Source: DATMNR01 sp963702765 (GTDB taxonomy: Bacteria; Chloroflexota; Ktedonobacteria; Ktedonobacterales; Ktedonobacteraceae). From it: a DNA stretch of 64,000 bases. Below the pieces are notes generated by a model. The model was not told the origin of the DNA. It was given only the letters and a program-made list of their open reading frames with translations, and searched no databases. Shown piece after piece: positions 27,936-36,894 of this stretch; within the stretch, counting starts at the first letter, position 1, and each line of letters starts with the position of its first letter. The stretch is from the NCBI GenBank assembly GCA_963702765.1, contig CAVPEB010000020.1:10324-74323 (forward strand), given 5' to 3'. A program made the translations under genes and the position numbers.

Positions 27936-28438
27936 ACATAGCCTCCTTCGCAAGCTAAGATTCTTTTGGCTTATCAGTGGAAGTTAACTTTAAACAGCCT
28001 TTATGCCGCCACGCTCATACGAAACATGGTAAACTGAGATTCTGGGATATTTTCGTCTCCGGCACTCAATCCTTATCCCTTCTCTTTAAATCTTCTGGGC
28101 GAAGCAGAAACAAAAAGGCGGCCGCGCGCCTGGCATGGAAGTTGAGGGTAATCTCATTGGCCATGCTGGCTTGCTCAAGGAGCAAGGCTTGATCAAAATG
28201 TTCGGGAAAGATGATCATGCATATCACTCGAAAAGAGGATAGGAGTGGATTACTTGTCAATACTCCAAATATAGCACATTTGAAAGCAGCGAGAGTGCCT
28301 AAAAGCCATAAATACAGAGTATTTCGTATAATTAAGTAAAGCAGGGATCAAAGGGGTGGCTAGCCCCTTTGTGGGGTGAAGAGCCGCGCAACTGGGGGAT
28401 GGACTCATAAAATATCACGCACAAACAAGGAGGACATT
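27936..28438. other. Intergenic region with leuS leader
   Basis: About 500 bp. A TATAAT at 28327-28332 could be the -10 of leuS, with a poor -35. The leader holds the stem AAAGGGG (28350-28356) and CCCCTTT (28364-28370). I looked for a T-box (the AGGGTGGNACCGCG core) because this is a tRNA synthetase leader; GGGGTGGCTAGCCCC resembles it only in part. A weak minus-strand frame is listed separately. Confidence 0.4.
28066..28218 (-). CDS. Possible small protein, weak support
   Basis: A 50-codon frame from ATG 28218 reads MIIFPEHFDQALLLEQASMA, NEITLNFHARRAAAFLFLLR and ends with a charged tail. The amino acid mixture is protein-like and it is not a shadow of another gene, but there is no good ribosome site and I do not recognise it. 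Confidence 0.25.
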   Translation of the reverse strand: MIIFPEHFDQALLLEQASMANEITLNFHARRAAAFLFLLRPEDLKRRDKD

Positions 28439-30928
28439 GTGTCAGATACTAAACTCCCTGATGATTCAGCACAAAAAAATCACATCGCGCAAATACACCC
28501 TCCCAAATATAACTTCTCAACCTTTGAATCAAAATGGCGTACCACGTGGGAGGAACAGAAACTCTATCAGGTTGACCTGTACAACGCCCATAGACCTTAC
28601 TACAACCTCATGATGTTTCCCTACCCTTCAGCCGAAGGACTGCACGTGGGAAACATGTACGCCTTTGTTGGTTCGGACGTACACGGTCGATGGAAGGCAA
28701 TGCAGGGATTTGATGTATTCGAGCCGATAGGACTTGATGCGTTTGGTATACATAGCGAAAACTTCGCTATTAAGAAAGGCATCCACCCGCGTATCCTTAC
28801 AGCGCAGAATGCTGAGCGTTTTCGCGAGATGCAACTAAAGCGCATTGGGAACCGCTTCGACTGGTCGCACGAACTGAATACAACTGATCCACATTACTAC
28901 CGTTGGACACAATGGATTTTCATTCAATTATTTAAAGCAGGACTTGCTGAACGCAAAGCAGCACCCGTAAACTGGTGTCCGAAAGATAAAACTGTATTAG
29001 CCGACGAGCAGGTTATCAATGGACATTGTGAGCGATGCGGTAGCTTAGTGCAACGGCGATTGCTTGAGCAATGGTTCTTGAAAATAACTAACTATGCTCA
29101 ACGGCTCCTGGACGATATGGATCAGCTCGACTGGTCTGAACGAGTAAAGACCATCCAGCGGAATTGGATTGGGCGCTCCCAGGGCCTTGAGTTCAAGATG
29201 GTGATTGATGGACAACCCGAACTGAGTGTGCAGGTGTATACAACACGGCCAGATACCATATTTGGCATGACCTTTGTTGCTCTGGCTCCTCAAAATCCTC
29301 TCGTCCCTTTGATCGCAGATACGAGAAATCAGGAAGCGGTAACCACCTACCAGGCATCCACCAGTTCCAGGTCTATAGGTGAAAGCCATGTCATGACTGG
29401 TGTCTTCACCGGAGCTTACGCAATACATCCTCTGACAAACGAACGTATTCCAATCTGGATCGCCGATTTTGTGTTGGATGAATATGGTTCTGGTGCAGTC
29501 ATGGGCGTTCCGGCACACGATGAGACCGATCTGATGTTCGCTCAAGAAATGGGCCTGCCTCTTCGCGTCGTCATTCAACCCATACCGTCAGACGCTTTAA
29601 TTTCTAACCTGACCGATCAAACCAGAGCTTTTGAGCAACCAGGATTACTCATCGATTCCGGCGCATACTCAGGATTGACATCCGCACAAGCTCAAAGCGC
29701 CATCAGTGAGTGGTTTGAAGCAAACGGACTTGGCAAGAGAACCATAAAATATCGCCTGCGCGACTGGCTGATCAGTCGGCAGCGCTATTGGGGGCCACCG
29801 ATCCCCATCATTTACTGTCCCGAACATGGCGCAGTGCCAGTACCTGAAGATCAATTACCGGTACTGTTGCCCGATTTAAAAGACTGGATGCCAACAGGCA
29901 CAGGAGTATCTCCGCTGGCTGCGGTTGACAGCTTCGTCAATACAACCTGTCCCATCTGCGGACAACCAGCCCACCGTGAGACAGACGTCAGCGATAACTT
30001 CCTGGACTCGGCCTGGTATTTCCTGCGCTATCCATCAAACAATGATGATACACAGCCCTGGGATCCCTTTCTCACACGTAAATGGCTCCCCATAGATATG
30101 TATATAGGTGGAGCAGAACACAGCGTCCTGCACCTTATGTACACACGCTTCATCACAATGACGCTGCACGACCTGGATTTTCTGGACTTCTCTGAGCCCT
30201 TCAAGCGCTTTCGCGCCAATGGTACCATCACCAAAGGCGGGGCTAAAATCTCCAAGTCAAAGGGCAACGTCGTTAATCCCGACGACTATATCAACCGCTT
30301 TGGTACAGACGCATTTCGGCTACATCTGATGTTCATGTTGCCATACGAGGCTGGCGGTGATTTCAATGATCGCGGCATTGGCGGCATCGTGCGCTTCTTG
30401 AATCGGGTCTGGCAAATCACCACGCAGCGCGGTGCCAACACCACAACTAAAGCCCCTATCGGCGAAGCAAAACTCGTGCAGCACCAGACAGTAAAGCGTG
30501 TTACAGAGCATATCGCAGCCCTTAAATACAACACTGCCGTTGCTGCATTAATGGAATATCTCAATGCTCTCGAATCCGCGCAAAATATTACACGCAAGGA
30601 ACTCGAAACACTGCTGCAACTTCTCGCGCCATTTGCCCCATACATCACAGAGGAGCTTTGGCATCAGCTCGATAACCAAAAATCCATTCACATATCAACC
30701 TGGCCCAAATTCGATCCAGAGGCCATCCGCCCAACAACACTCACAATCCCAGTGCAAGTCAACGGACGTGTGCGCGACCATATCACCATCGCAAGTGATA
30801 CACCAGAAGAAGAAATCAAGCAATTGGTCTTAGCAACCGAACAAGTTCAACGCTTCACATCCAGCCAAAACGTTCTCAAAGTAATTTATGTACCCGGTCG
30901 AATAGTTAATATCGTAACCAGCACATAA
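28439..30928 (+). CDS. leuS: Leucyl-tRNA synthetase
   Basis: 829 residues from GTG 28439, which has AAGGAGG about five bases upstream. This makes the in-frame upstream codons part of the leader. Class I signatures: MFPYPSAEGLHVGN (HIGH motif) near 60 and AKISKSKGNVVNPDD (KMSKS) near 600. The connective editing domain CP1 lies between (about 230-420, GVPAHDETD at its active site). DWLISRQRYWGPPIP and DTYIGGAEHSVLHLMY-like IDMYIGGAEHSVLHL are typical of bacterial LeuRS, and the anticodon-binding helical domain closes the protein. It charges tRNA-Leu and is essential, so this is core chromosome. Confidence 0.97.
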   Translation: MSDTKLPDDSAQKNHIAQIHPPKYNFSTFESKWRTTWEEQKLYQVDLYNAHRPYYNLMMFPYPSAEGLHVGNMYAFVGSDVHGRWKAMQGFDVFEPIGLDAFGIHSENFAIKKGIHPRILTAQNAERFREMQLKRIGNRFDWSHELNTTDPHYYRWTQWIFIQLFKAGLAERKAAPVNWCPKDKTVLADEQVINGHCERCGSLVQRRLLEQWFLKITNYAQRLLDDMDQLDWSERVKTIQRNWIGRSQGLEFKMVIDGQPELSVQVYTTRPDTIFGMTFVALAPQNPLVPLIADTRNQEAVTTYQASTSSRSIGESHVMTGVFTGAYAIHPLTNERIPIWIADFVLDEYGSGAVMGVPAHDETDLMFAQEMGLPLRVVIQPIPSDALISNLTDQTRAFEQPGLLIDSGAYSGLTSAQAQSAISEWFEANGLGKRTIKYRLRDWLISRQRYWGPPIPIIYCPEHGAVPVPEDQLPVLLPDLKDWMPTGTGVSPLAAVDSFVNTTCPICGQPAHRETDVSDNFLDSAWYFLRYPSNNDDTQPWDPFLTRKWLPIDMYIGGAEHSVLHLMYTRFITMTLHDLDFLDFSEPFKRFRANGTITKGGAKISKSKGNVVNPDDYINRFGTDAFRLHLMFMLPYEAGGDFNDRGIGGIVRFLNRVWQITTQRGANTTTKAPIGEAKLVQHQTVKRVTEHIAALKYNTAVAALMEYLNALESAQNITRKELETLLQLLAPFAPYITEELWHQLDNQKSIHISTWPKFDPEAIRPTTLTIPVQVNGRVRDHITIASDTPEEEIKQLVLATEQVQRFTSSQNVLKVIYVPGRIVNIVTST

Positions 30929-31285
30929 AATGCCGAAAAAGTCCGTAGGGGTGGCCTTTATGGCCACCCGTGGGTAAGGATGGGAGGTGGCTATGGCTTG
31001 ATAAAATAATCAGGGCATCTGGCAGTAGCCTGACACACCTTACGACCGTGGTCGGTCAACAGTGTATTGATCTGGAATACCAGGCATTCCATCCGCAGGT
31101 AGTCAGTAGCAGCCAGTATTACTCGCTACGAACGACCAATTTCACTTCACTAAATGAATCGTTACTGGTGGGGTAGGCTCAATGGTAATGCGCCAGCCAC
31201 CTTTGAGATGAAGGACATACCTGAGGGCGTTCTGATACTGGTAGGTATGGTGACAAATTAAGAAAATTGTGAGGCATTTCCTCGT
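30929..31285. other. Intergenic region with a REP-like hairpin and coding debris
   Basis: The hairpin GGGTGGCC (30949-30956), loop TTTAT, GGCCACCC (30962-30969) lies 20 bp after leuS, preceded by CCGTAGG, the same opening as the 89-bp repeats at 15555 and 32593. It lacks a U-run, so terminator function is unclear. On the minus strand at about 31142-31256 a fragment reads YQYQNALRYVLHLKGGWRIT and ends in a stop; it looks like a 3' remnant of a lost gene. Confidence 0.4.
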
Positions 31286-31837
31286 TCATAACCCCTCTCG
31301 AGTAAATCTTTCGTACTCAGCTGGCAGAGCAATACCAAATCGCTCGCAGAGTGCAGAAACATCAAGATAATCATTTTCATCCAGTTCATAGCCAGCATGA
31401 AACTTCACCATCCATGCGACTGAAATGCACTTGACAGGATACCCCTGTATCGACCCCGTGCCAGTCAATGAATCCGACGGATACTTCACTCCAAAAACCA
31501 GTTTTCCATGCGTATCAAACGTGTAGGAGTGGAAATCAACCTCGTGACCATGCTCGTCGCCCATGACAAAGTTACAGTCCCGAGTATCATCCCGGGGAAC
31601 ATCCCTGTACCCACGTGCTTCAAGCAGCGCACGGAGTTTCGGGACATCTTTGTGTTCTAAGGCGATATCTAGATCTCCATGTACCCGCGTTTGTTCACCC
31701 AACAGGGCATCGACACCCCAGCCTCCATCAACAACGACCTCAATGCCATGCTGATCAAAAAGCTGCAAGAGTTGAACTACAGCATCTCCACTCATTTCCG
31801 GATCGCTTTTTGGCTCAAACCTTTCAGATGGTTTCAT
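31286..31837 (-). CDS. Nucleotidyltransferase, lincosamide/aminoglycoside O-nucleotidyltransferase-like
   Basis: 183 residues. VVVDGGWGVDALLGEQTR followed by HGDLDIALE (the DxD metal pair) and HEVDFHSY (third Asp) give the nucleotidyltransferase core. The C-terminal FHAGYELDENDYLDVSALCE is close to the segment known from Lnu(A)-type lincosamide nucleotidyltransferases, which add AMP to a drug hydroxyl. The family is broad and chromosomal members often have no resistance activity, so a resistance role is only possible. GGAGG precedes the start. It stands alone between intergenic repeats. Confidence 0.82.
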   Translation of the reverse strand: MKPSERFEPKSDPEMSGDAVVQLLQLFDQHGIEVVVDGGWGVDALLGEQTRVHGDLDIALEHKDVPKLRALLEARGYRDVPRDDTRDCNFVMGDEHGHEVDFHSYTFDTHGKLVFGVKYPSDSLTGTGSIQGYPVKCISVAWMVKFHAGYELDENDYLDVSALCERFGIALPAEYERFTREGL

Positions 31838-32030
31838 GTCTTAATATCCTCCTGAGGATGAGAGAAAATTCCTCACTCACGATCAAAGATAGCATCCCAG
31901 TTGATCGCCTCGTTTTGCATCACAGACCTTACCTTAGGTTAACGTCAGGAGGGTTCTTCGTAGGTTAGTATACTAAGAAACATTTATGCAATCTAGAGAC
32001 GTCCTCTCTTGTCTTTGGCTGAAACCCTGA

Positions 32031-32522
32031 TCACCTGCCCCACTCCCACGCCTGCTCCTTCACCCTGACACCCCATGTATCGCTCTCGTGCTCCTCAACA
32101 AGCCTGAACCCCCACTTTTCATACAAATGACGAGCCGAATCAAGGCCAGCAAAAGTAGAAAGAGAAACTCGTTGAAAGTTCTTATCCTCACAAAAGCGCA
32201 TAGCCTCTTCCATCAAATGTCTTCCAACGCCCTTGCCCTGATATTCAGGATCAAGAATGAACCAGCGCAGGTGAGCCCCTTTCGTAGTAGCTTCACTTCC
32301 ATCAATAGTGATCGACCCTACAATTCGTTGACCATCAACCGCAATCCAAAATCTATCCTGACTTTCATCATACCTGCTAAGAAAGCTGGCCAGACCTGTC
32401 GCAACCATCGCCTCGAAAAACAACCCAAAACCCCAATGTCGAGCATAATAGGTAGCATGAAGTTCAACGACCTTACCAATAGACCCGGGAGTATATCCTG
32501 TGAGAATCTGAATATCGTTCAT
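32031..32522 (-). CDS. GNAT N-acetyltransferase
   Basis: 163 residues from ATG 32522; the first in-frame ATG at 32528 lies directly on its GAGG ribosome site, so the second is preferred. RWFILDPEYQGKGVGRHLME near 90-110 contains the Q/RxxGxG/A acetyl-CoA loop. SLSTFAGLDSARHLYEKWGF is the C-terminal beta-alpha signature. The layout resembles the GNAT domain that in other bacteria is fused to MarR regulators. Substrate unknown; no operon partner. Confidence 0.9.
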   Translation of the reverse strand: MNDIQILTGYTPGSIGKVVELHATYYARHWGFGLFFEAMVATGLASFLSRYDESQDRFWIAVDGQRIVGSITIDGSEATTKGAHLRWFILDPEYQGKGVGRHLMEEAMRFCEDKNFQRVSLSTFAGLDSARHLYEKWGFRLVEEHESDTWGVRVKEQAWEWGR

Positions 32523-32592
32523 CGCCATCCTCGCTTTCCTGCCAGTTGACTCAAGCCTGTATTATTGCCATTAACATATAGATCCGGACATC

Positions 32593-32681
32593 CGTAGGGG
32601 CCGATTCATCGCGCCCATCGCCGATTCATCGGCCCTCGCTGGCTTTTCTGGTACTCCTCTTAATTTGTTAAAGCTTATTAT
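32593..32681. repeat. Dispersed 89-bp repeat, copy B
   Basis: Opens CGTAGGGGCCGATTCATCG, with the inverted core GGCCGAT...ATCGGCC and a pyrimidine-rich second half. Same length and orientation as copy A at 15555-15643. Confidence 0.65.
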
Positions 32682-32751
32682 ACAGCAAACATTCCAGGAA
32701 GCCTCATCGACTCCCTGGAATGTCCCCCGAACTCATCTATGTTCAGTAACT

Positions 32752-33579
32752 CTACTCTTCCCTCTTCTCGATGGGGAATTGGATCTCTGTTACGTACAAT
32801 TCATCATCCTGGCGTACTGGCTCAGGACAATACAGGTAGACTTCGCGATTCGGTCCAACGATCCTGTAACCGTTGGCCTCAATCCATCGGAGAATGGCCT
32901 CGTATGCTAGATTAAAATTATTGAAAGCGCCTTTATGCACAACACAGGCCATAGTAAAAGCGGGAATCTCGTAGACTTTGACTCGTTCACTCTCGGGAAT
33001 GGCCTGTTTCAGGAAAACCACTGCTTCGCTATCGATATCACTCGTCTTATACTCATCATCATTATGCCATATTGCTGCTCCAATAAGATCAGATCCCTTG
33101 ACGCCATGAAGAGCAAGGTATGCATACACTTCATTGAAAAGGCGACCAACGTCGGGATAGCTAACAAGGGTATTACGAACACTGGCAACCAGTTGTGGTT
33201 CGACACGTTTGATAACTACATCATATTCTGGCATTCTATCCTCCATTTCAATACTATTGAGTCGTGCCTCAACCCTTGCCAATCGCTCCTGCACACTGAT
33301 TATATGTTGCTGCAATTCTGCACGTTTCAGCCGCAGCATACCACGTAACTGCTCTGGCGAGACACCTTCATCCAGCACCTGGGCTATTTGCTCCAACGAG
33401 AGACCAAGATCCCTGAGCGCCAGGATACGGTACAGTCTGGGAATCTGGCTTGCCGAATAGTAACGATAACTGGTAAAGCGATCAACATTGATGGGTTTGA
33501 ACAGCCCCATTTCGTCATAATAGCGCAAGGTCTTGATTGAAACCCGGCTCAACCTTGAGAAATCTCCAATTCTGATCAT
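32752..33579 (-). CDS. MerR-family regulator with GyrI-like effector domain
   Basis: 275 residues from ATG 33579 (GGAGTG upstream); the longer open frame adds 29 unlike residues. The MerR winged helix covers 1-75 (MIRIGDFSRLSRVSIKTLRY, FTSYRYYSASQIPRL), then a coiled-coil dimer helix (about 80-115). A GyrI/BmrR-type ligand pocket covers about 125-275 (YDVVIKRVEPQLVASVRNTL, YCPEPVRQDDELYVTEIQFP). BmrR-type activators bind cationic drugs and switch on an exporter by untwisting a long-spacer promoter. No exporter is adjacent, so its target lies elsewhere. Confidence 0.9.
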   Translation of the reverse strand: MIRIGDFSRLSRVSIKTLRYYDEMGLFKPINVDRFTSYRYYSASQIPRLYRILALRDLGLSLEQIAQVLDEGVSPEQLRGMLRLKRAELQQHIISVQERLARVEARLNSIEMEDRMPEYDVVIKRVEPQLVASVRNTLVSYPDVGRLFNEVYAYLALHGVKGSDLIGAAIWHNDDEYKTSDIDSEAVVFLKQAIPESERVKVYEIPAFTMACVVHKGAFNNFNLAYEAILRWIEANGYRIVGPNREVYLYCPEPVRQDDELYVTEIQFPIEKREE

Positions 33580-33830
33580 GCGGTTCACTCCGTACGGATA
33601 GCGTGTGCCATGAGCAATTGCTTCTATACGAACTCTACCATCTCCCCTAACTGGAGAGTCAAGCACTTTTCGCTGAAAATCAAGACTTCCTTAACTGAGA
33701 TCCACTCATATCGGGGAGTGCAGAGGGCTTTGCCCTTTGCCGGGAGCGCGAGGGCGTCCCTCGCCTTCCTTTTTTATCTAGTGGGCCGCAGGCCAACGAA
33801 TAGAGGTATGACTAGATGGCAGTTCCTACA

Positions 33831-35456
33831 CTATTGAACATTCGTATGGAAATGCCACAGCAGGGAACCATTGCTTGCCTGGAATGCATACACCTCGCCA
33901 CTTGCTGTACTGACATAGATTGTTGACCCAACCAGCACAGGTGAATCGTATACTACCCAGTACATGGAGTGATACCAGAGTAGCGAACCATCGCTTACAT
34001 GTAGTGCATACACTGCCCCTGAACCATCGTTGGTAGAGCCATTGTTGATAAATGAGGCAATATAGATTACCCCACTGGCGACGTAAGCGTTGGCGGGCAT
34101 TCCCTGATGGGTCGTCTGGCGCCAGAGTAGCGAACCGTCATTGCTTCGTAATGCATAAATATAGCTCTTATTCTGATCAACATATGTTCCCACATAGACG
34201 GAGCCGTCCTCGATGGAGAGCCAGTTTGCCCAGTTATTTCCGCTTTCCTTGCTCATGGTGTAGTGCCACAACACAGCACCATCGCTTATGCGCACTGCAT
34301 AAATAGAGGAGAGCCCCTGTTTGAGCGGCAGCGACTGTTTGATGGTTACCATCGGCACAACCCTTTGCAGGAGATTGCCAATTGTTCCTACCTGTGGCAA
34401 CATACTCACCTGGCTGGTAGGAGTCGCAGGAGCCTCTAGCGATATTGTGGTCGTGGTAAGGTAGAGCACGCCGTTTATCACTTGCGGTAGAAGGCCCGTA
34501 TTCCCTATAATAGGAACTCTCCAGAGGAGTTGGCCATTGCTTGCTTGCAGCGCCAAGAGTCCCTGATCTGAGACAAGGTAAGCGATGTCATTGACCACTA
34601 AGGATAATGTGGTGAAGGTGGTAGTTGTATGATGCCAGATCTGGGTACCATTGTTTGCCTGGAATGCATAGACTATGCTCGATCCATTGTCCGTATTGGC
34701 AGTCACATAAACAACCTGGTTGTCCACTACGGGTGTGTTGTACGAGAATCCCCTGGCTGTCTCATGCCACAATAGTTTGCCATCGCTCGCTCGTAGTGCG
34801 ACGAGGTTCCCGTTTTGGGAAACCACATCGTATGAGGTAGCATATACTATCCCATCGATCACTAATGGTTCAGACAAAGAATCGCTGATGGTATAGTGCC
34901 AGAGCTCCACCCCATCGTTCGTCCGTAAAGCATACAGAGTGCCCGGCCCAACGTCGCTTGTGTTAGCAGAAATATAGACGATTCCGCCGCTCACCAGCGG
35001 CGCATTGCCCGCACCTGGGTCGATCTTATGATACCAGAGCAAACTTCCATCACTTGCGCGTAACGCGTACACTCCTCCATTCGCTGCCCCAGCATATACT
35101 ACGCCATTCTCGATGGTCGTATGAACTGTATAATCAGTGGGTACATTTAAAGGGGATGCTGTAGTTTTGGGAGTGAGAGTTGCAGCAAGAGAACTGGGAT
35201 GAGCAGATGGCTTTGGCGACTGAGAACGCGGCAGTACAATAGTGACCAGGAAGAGTGCTATCACCAGGCACAATGTCAAAGCGATCAAGAGATAACGCCT
35301 GATACCAGAATGGTTCCCTCTACCCACCTGCGTGGTATTCTGATGTACCATACCCGTTGAGTAATTCTGCGCTTCTGGCAGTTCATCCTCTGCCGGTAAG
35401 GGTGTGATCTCGATAGCAGATTCGTTCTGTGAGAGTTCGTGTTCAGCATCACGCAT
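33831..35456 (-). CDS. Membrane-anchored PQQ-type beta-propeller protein
   Basis: 541 residues from ATG 35456. A charged cytoplasmic head (about 1-55) and a single TM (RRYLLIALTLCLVIALFLVT) are followed by a long extracytoplasmic part. That part has about nine repeats of the form YALRASDGSLLWYH, G-V-Y, the PQQ/BamB blade motif. The head holds no kinase motif. Similar proteins in Ktedonobacteria are sometimes fused to Ser/Thr kinases, where the propeller is the sensor; here only the propeller and anchor are present. PQQ binding is not implied. Substrate or partner unknown. Confidence 0.85.
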   Translation of the reverse strand: MRDAEHELSQNESAIEITPLPAEDELPEAQNYSTGMVHQNTTQVGRGNHSGIRRYLLIALTLCLVIALFLVTIVLPRSQSPKPSAHPSSLAATLTPKTTASPLNVPTDYTVHTTIENGVVYAGAANGGVYALRASDGSLLWYHKIDPGAGNAPLVSGGIVYISANTSDVGPGTLYALRTNDGVELWHYTISDSLSEPLVIDGIVYATSYDVVSQNGNLVALRASDGKLLWHETARGFSYNTPVVDNQVVYVTANTDNGSSIVYAFQANNGTQIWHHTTTTFTTLSLVVNDIAYLVSDQGLLALQASNGQLLWRVPIIGNTGLLPQVINGVLYLTTTTISLEAPATPTSQVSMLPQVGTIGNLLQRVVPMVTIKQSLPLKQGLSSIYAVRISDGAVLWHYTMSKESGNNWANWLSIEDGSVYVGTYVDQNKSYIYALRSNDGSLLWRQTTHQGMPANAYVASGVIYIASFINNGSTNDGSGAVYALHVSDGSLLWYHSMYWVVYDSPVLVGSTIYVSTASGEVYAFQASNGSLLWHFHTNVQ

Positions 35457-35866
35457 GAGGTATGCTCTCTTTCTCTCTATTGCCTGATTGTCTGGCTTCT
35501 TGCTTGCTGGTCGTCTCTTCGGTGTCTTAATCAGTCTCCTGTATAAGTATAGCAGATATCCCTGAAATGAAGCTGAAACAGGTTGATAGTGAGAACGAGA
35601 ATCTGCGTGGTGAAGCGGACTTCTCGCACATTGAAAGCCAGGCAAACATTGTAAGCGAGATTGCTAAGGAGGGCGTAGTCAAACTTCACAGTCCACGTCT
35701 AAGAACAGTATGACGCGGATGATCTTCAATTTTATCGATGATGATCATTCACAGCTATGCCAGTGCAATAGCCTCTAGCAGCCACGGAGGTACCTGACGC
35801 ATGGGGCAAACAAACGTGCGGCTGGTCTCTTGCAGGATACATCATGCATCAGGTACGGTCACGGAT
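35457..35866. other. Intergenic region, nothing seen
   Basis: About 410 bp without a credible gene, repeat or terminator; it should hold the promoter of the propeller gene on the minus strand, which I could not fix. Confidence 0.4.
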
Positions 35867-36697
35867 TCATCTCGCTATTTCTGTTGTCCTGGTCATCATT
35901 TGTCGTAGTGCGATCAGGCATACAACTAGCACAATCAGTCCGACTGGCGCGATTACCCAGGGAAGCAACAAAACGCTTCCTGCCAGCAGGTATGGAATGC
36001 TCACCAGCCCGCCGACCCCATTGAAGACGGCACCCATCACGGTGATCAATGGGAGTTCCAGGCGACTTAACGCTTGCTGTGCCAGCACAGCCACTACTGC
36101 ATAGCCCAAGGAAGCAGCGCCTGCCTCCCGTATGATAAATGGGGCATTGATGTGCAAGTTGAAGAGGGTGAAGAGTTGTGGCACGAACAGAGGGAAGATC
36201 CCGAAGAATCCAGCTGCAATGGCTCCCACAATCAAAAAGACCTGCATGGTGTGGCTGGAGAAGTCTGGCTCAGGATGTGGAACTCTCCAATGGCGAGCGA
36301 GCAGCACGCCACAGATCGCGATGAAGAGCAGATTAGTTACCAGAAAAAGATAGACCGAATAGGGTGCGTAACCGCTAAAGATGGCGATCCCGCAGGCATA
36401 AAGCGAACCCAGATTATTGACCAGGACGCCGATGACCACAAGCCGTACCGCCAACCACTCTTGCTGGAAGATGCTCAAACTGAGCGCAACACCATACCCG
36501 AGGATGGCCGCTCCTGCCAACTGGAAAATGTATGCGTCGTCCGCCGCAAACTGGGTCAGGGCAGCAAAGCGTCCAGGCAAGAACACCAGCAGGAAACCCA
36601 GCCCCAACCCTGCCAGGGCAGGCAGGACCAACAAGGCGCGCTCCCAGCCACTCAGGAGTGTCTTTGAGGATGCCGTGATAGTGGTGGATACTTTCAT
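35867..36697 (-). CDS. Eight-helix membrane protein with internal duplication
   Basis: 276 residues from ATG 36697 (AAAGGAGA nine bases before). Two similar halves are visible. AADDAYIFQLAGAAILGYGV in the first half matches INAPFIIREAGAASLGYAVV in the second, each followed by helices of equal spacing, giving four plus four TM segments. I do not recognise a characterised family; the repeat LAGAAxLGYG/AGAASLGYA is diagnostic for the group. It stands alone. Confidence 0.75.
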   Translation of the reverse strand: MKVSTTITASSKTLLSGWERALLVLPALAGLGLGFLLVFLPGRFAALTQFAADDAYIFQLAGAAILGYGVALSLSIFQQEWLAVRLVVIGVLVNNLGSLYACGIAIFSGYAPYSVYLFLVTNLLFIAICGVLLARHWRVPHPEPDFSSHTMQVFLIVGAIAAGFFGIFPLFVPQLFTLFNLHINAPFIIREAGAASLGYAVVAVLAQQALSRLELPLITVMGAVFNGVGGLVSIPYLLAGSVLLLPWVIAPVGLIVLVVCLIALRQMMTRTTEIAR

Positions 36698-36894
36698 GAG
36701 ACTTCTCCTTTCTGAACTGGTCGGACTTTTCAACACCGAGCAACTGATTATTTTCACATACGTCAGAAGCTGTGTTATAGATCAATTGTGAATCGCAGCT
36801 GGCTTTTGTTTCATTATTCGGTTTTGCCAGTTCAGATCATTCCCAAGGCATGTACGTTGGCCTATAAGGCTGTACCTGTTTAGTGGGGCTTGCA

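Noticed and set aside
28340..28430. T-box riboswitch before leuS
   Set aside because: GGGGTGGCTAGCCCC resembles the T-box core only loosely; the AGGGTGGNACCGCG word, a specifier loop and a terminator with U-run are not seen.
30970..31176. 68-codon plus-strand frame after leuS
   Set aside because: Composition is not protein-like; the minus strand there shows the more plausible remnant.
33831..35456. PQQ-dependent alcohol dehydrogenase
   Set aside because: Only the propeller blade words are present; cofactor-binding residues, the Cys pair and a secretion signal peptide of the dehydrogenases are absent.
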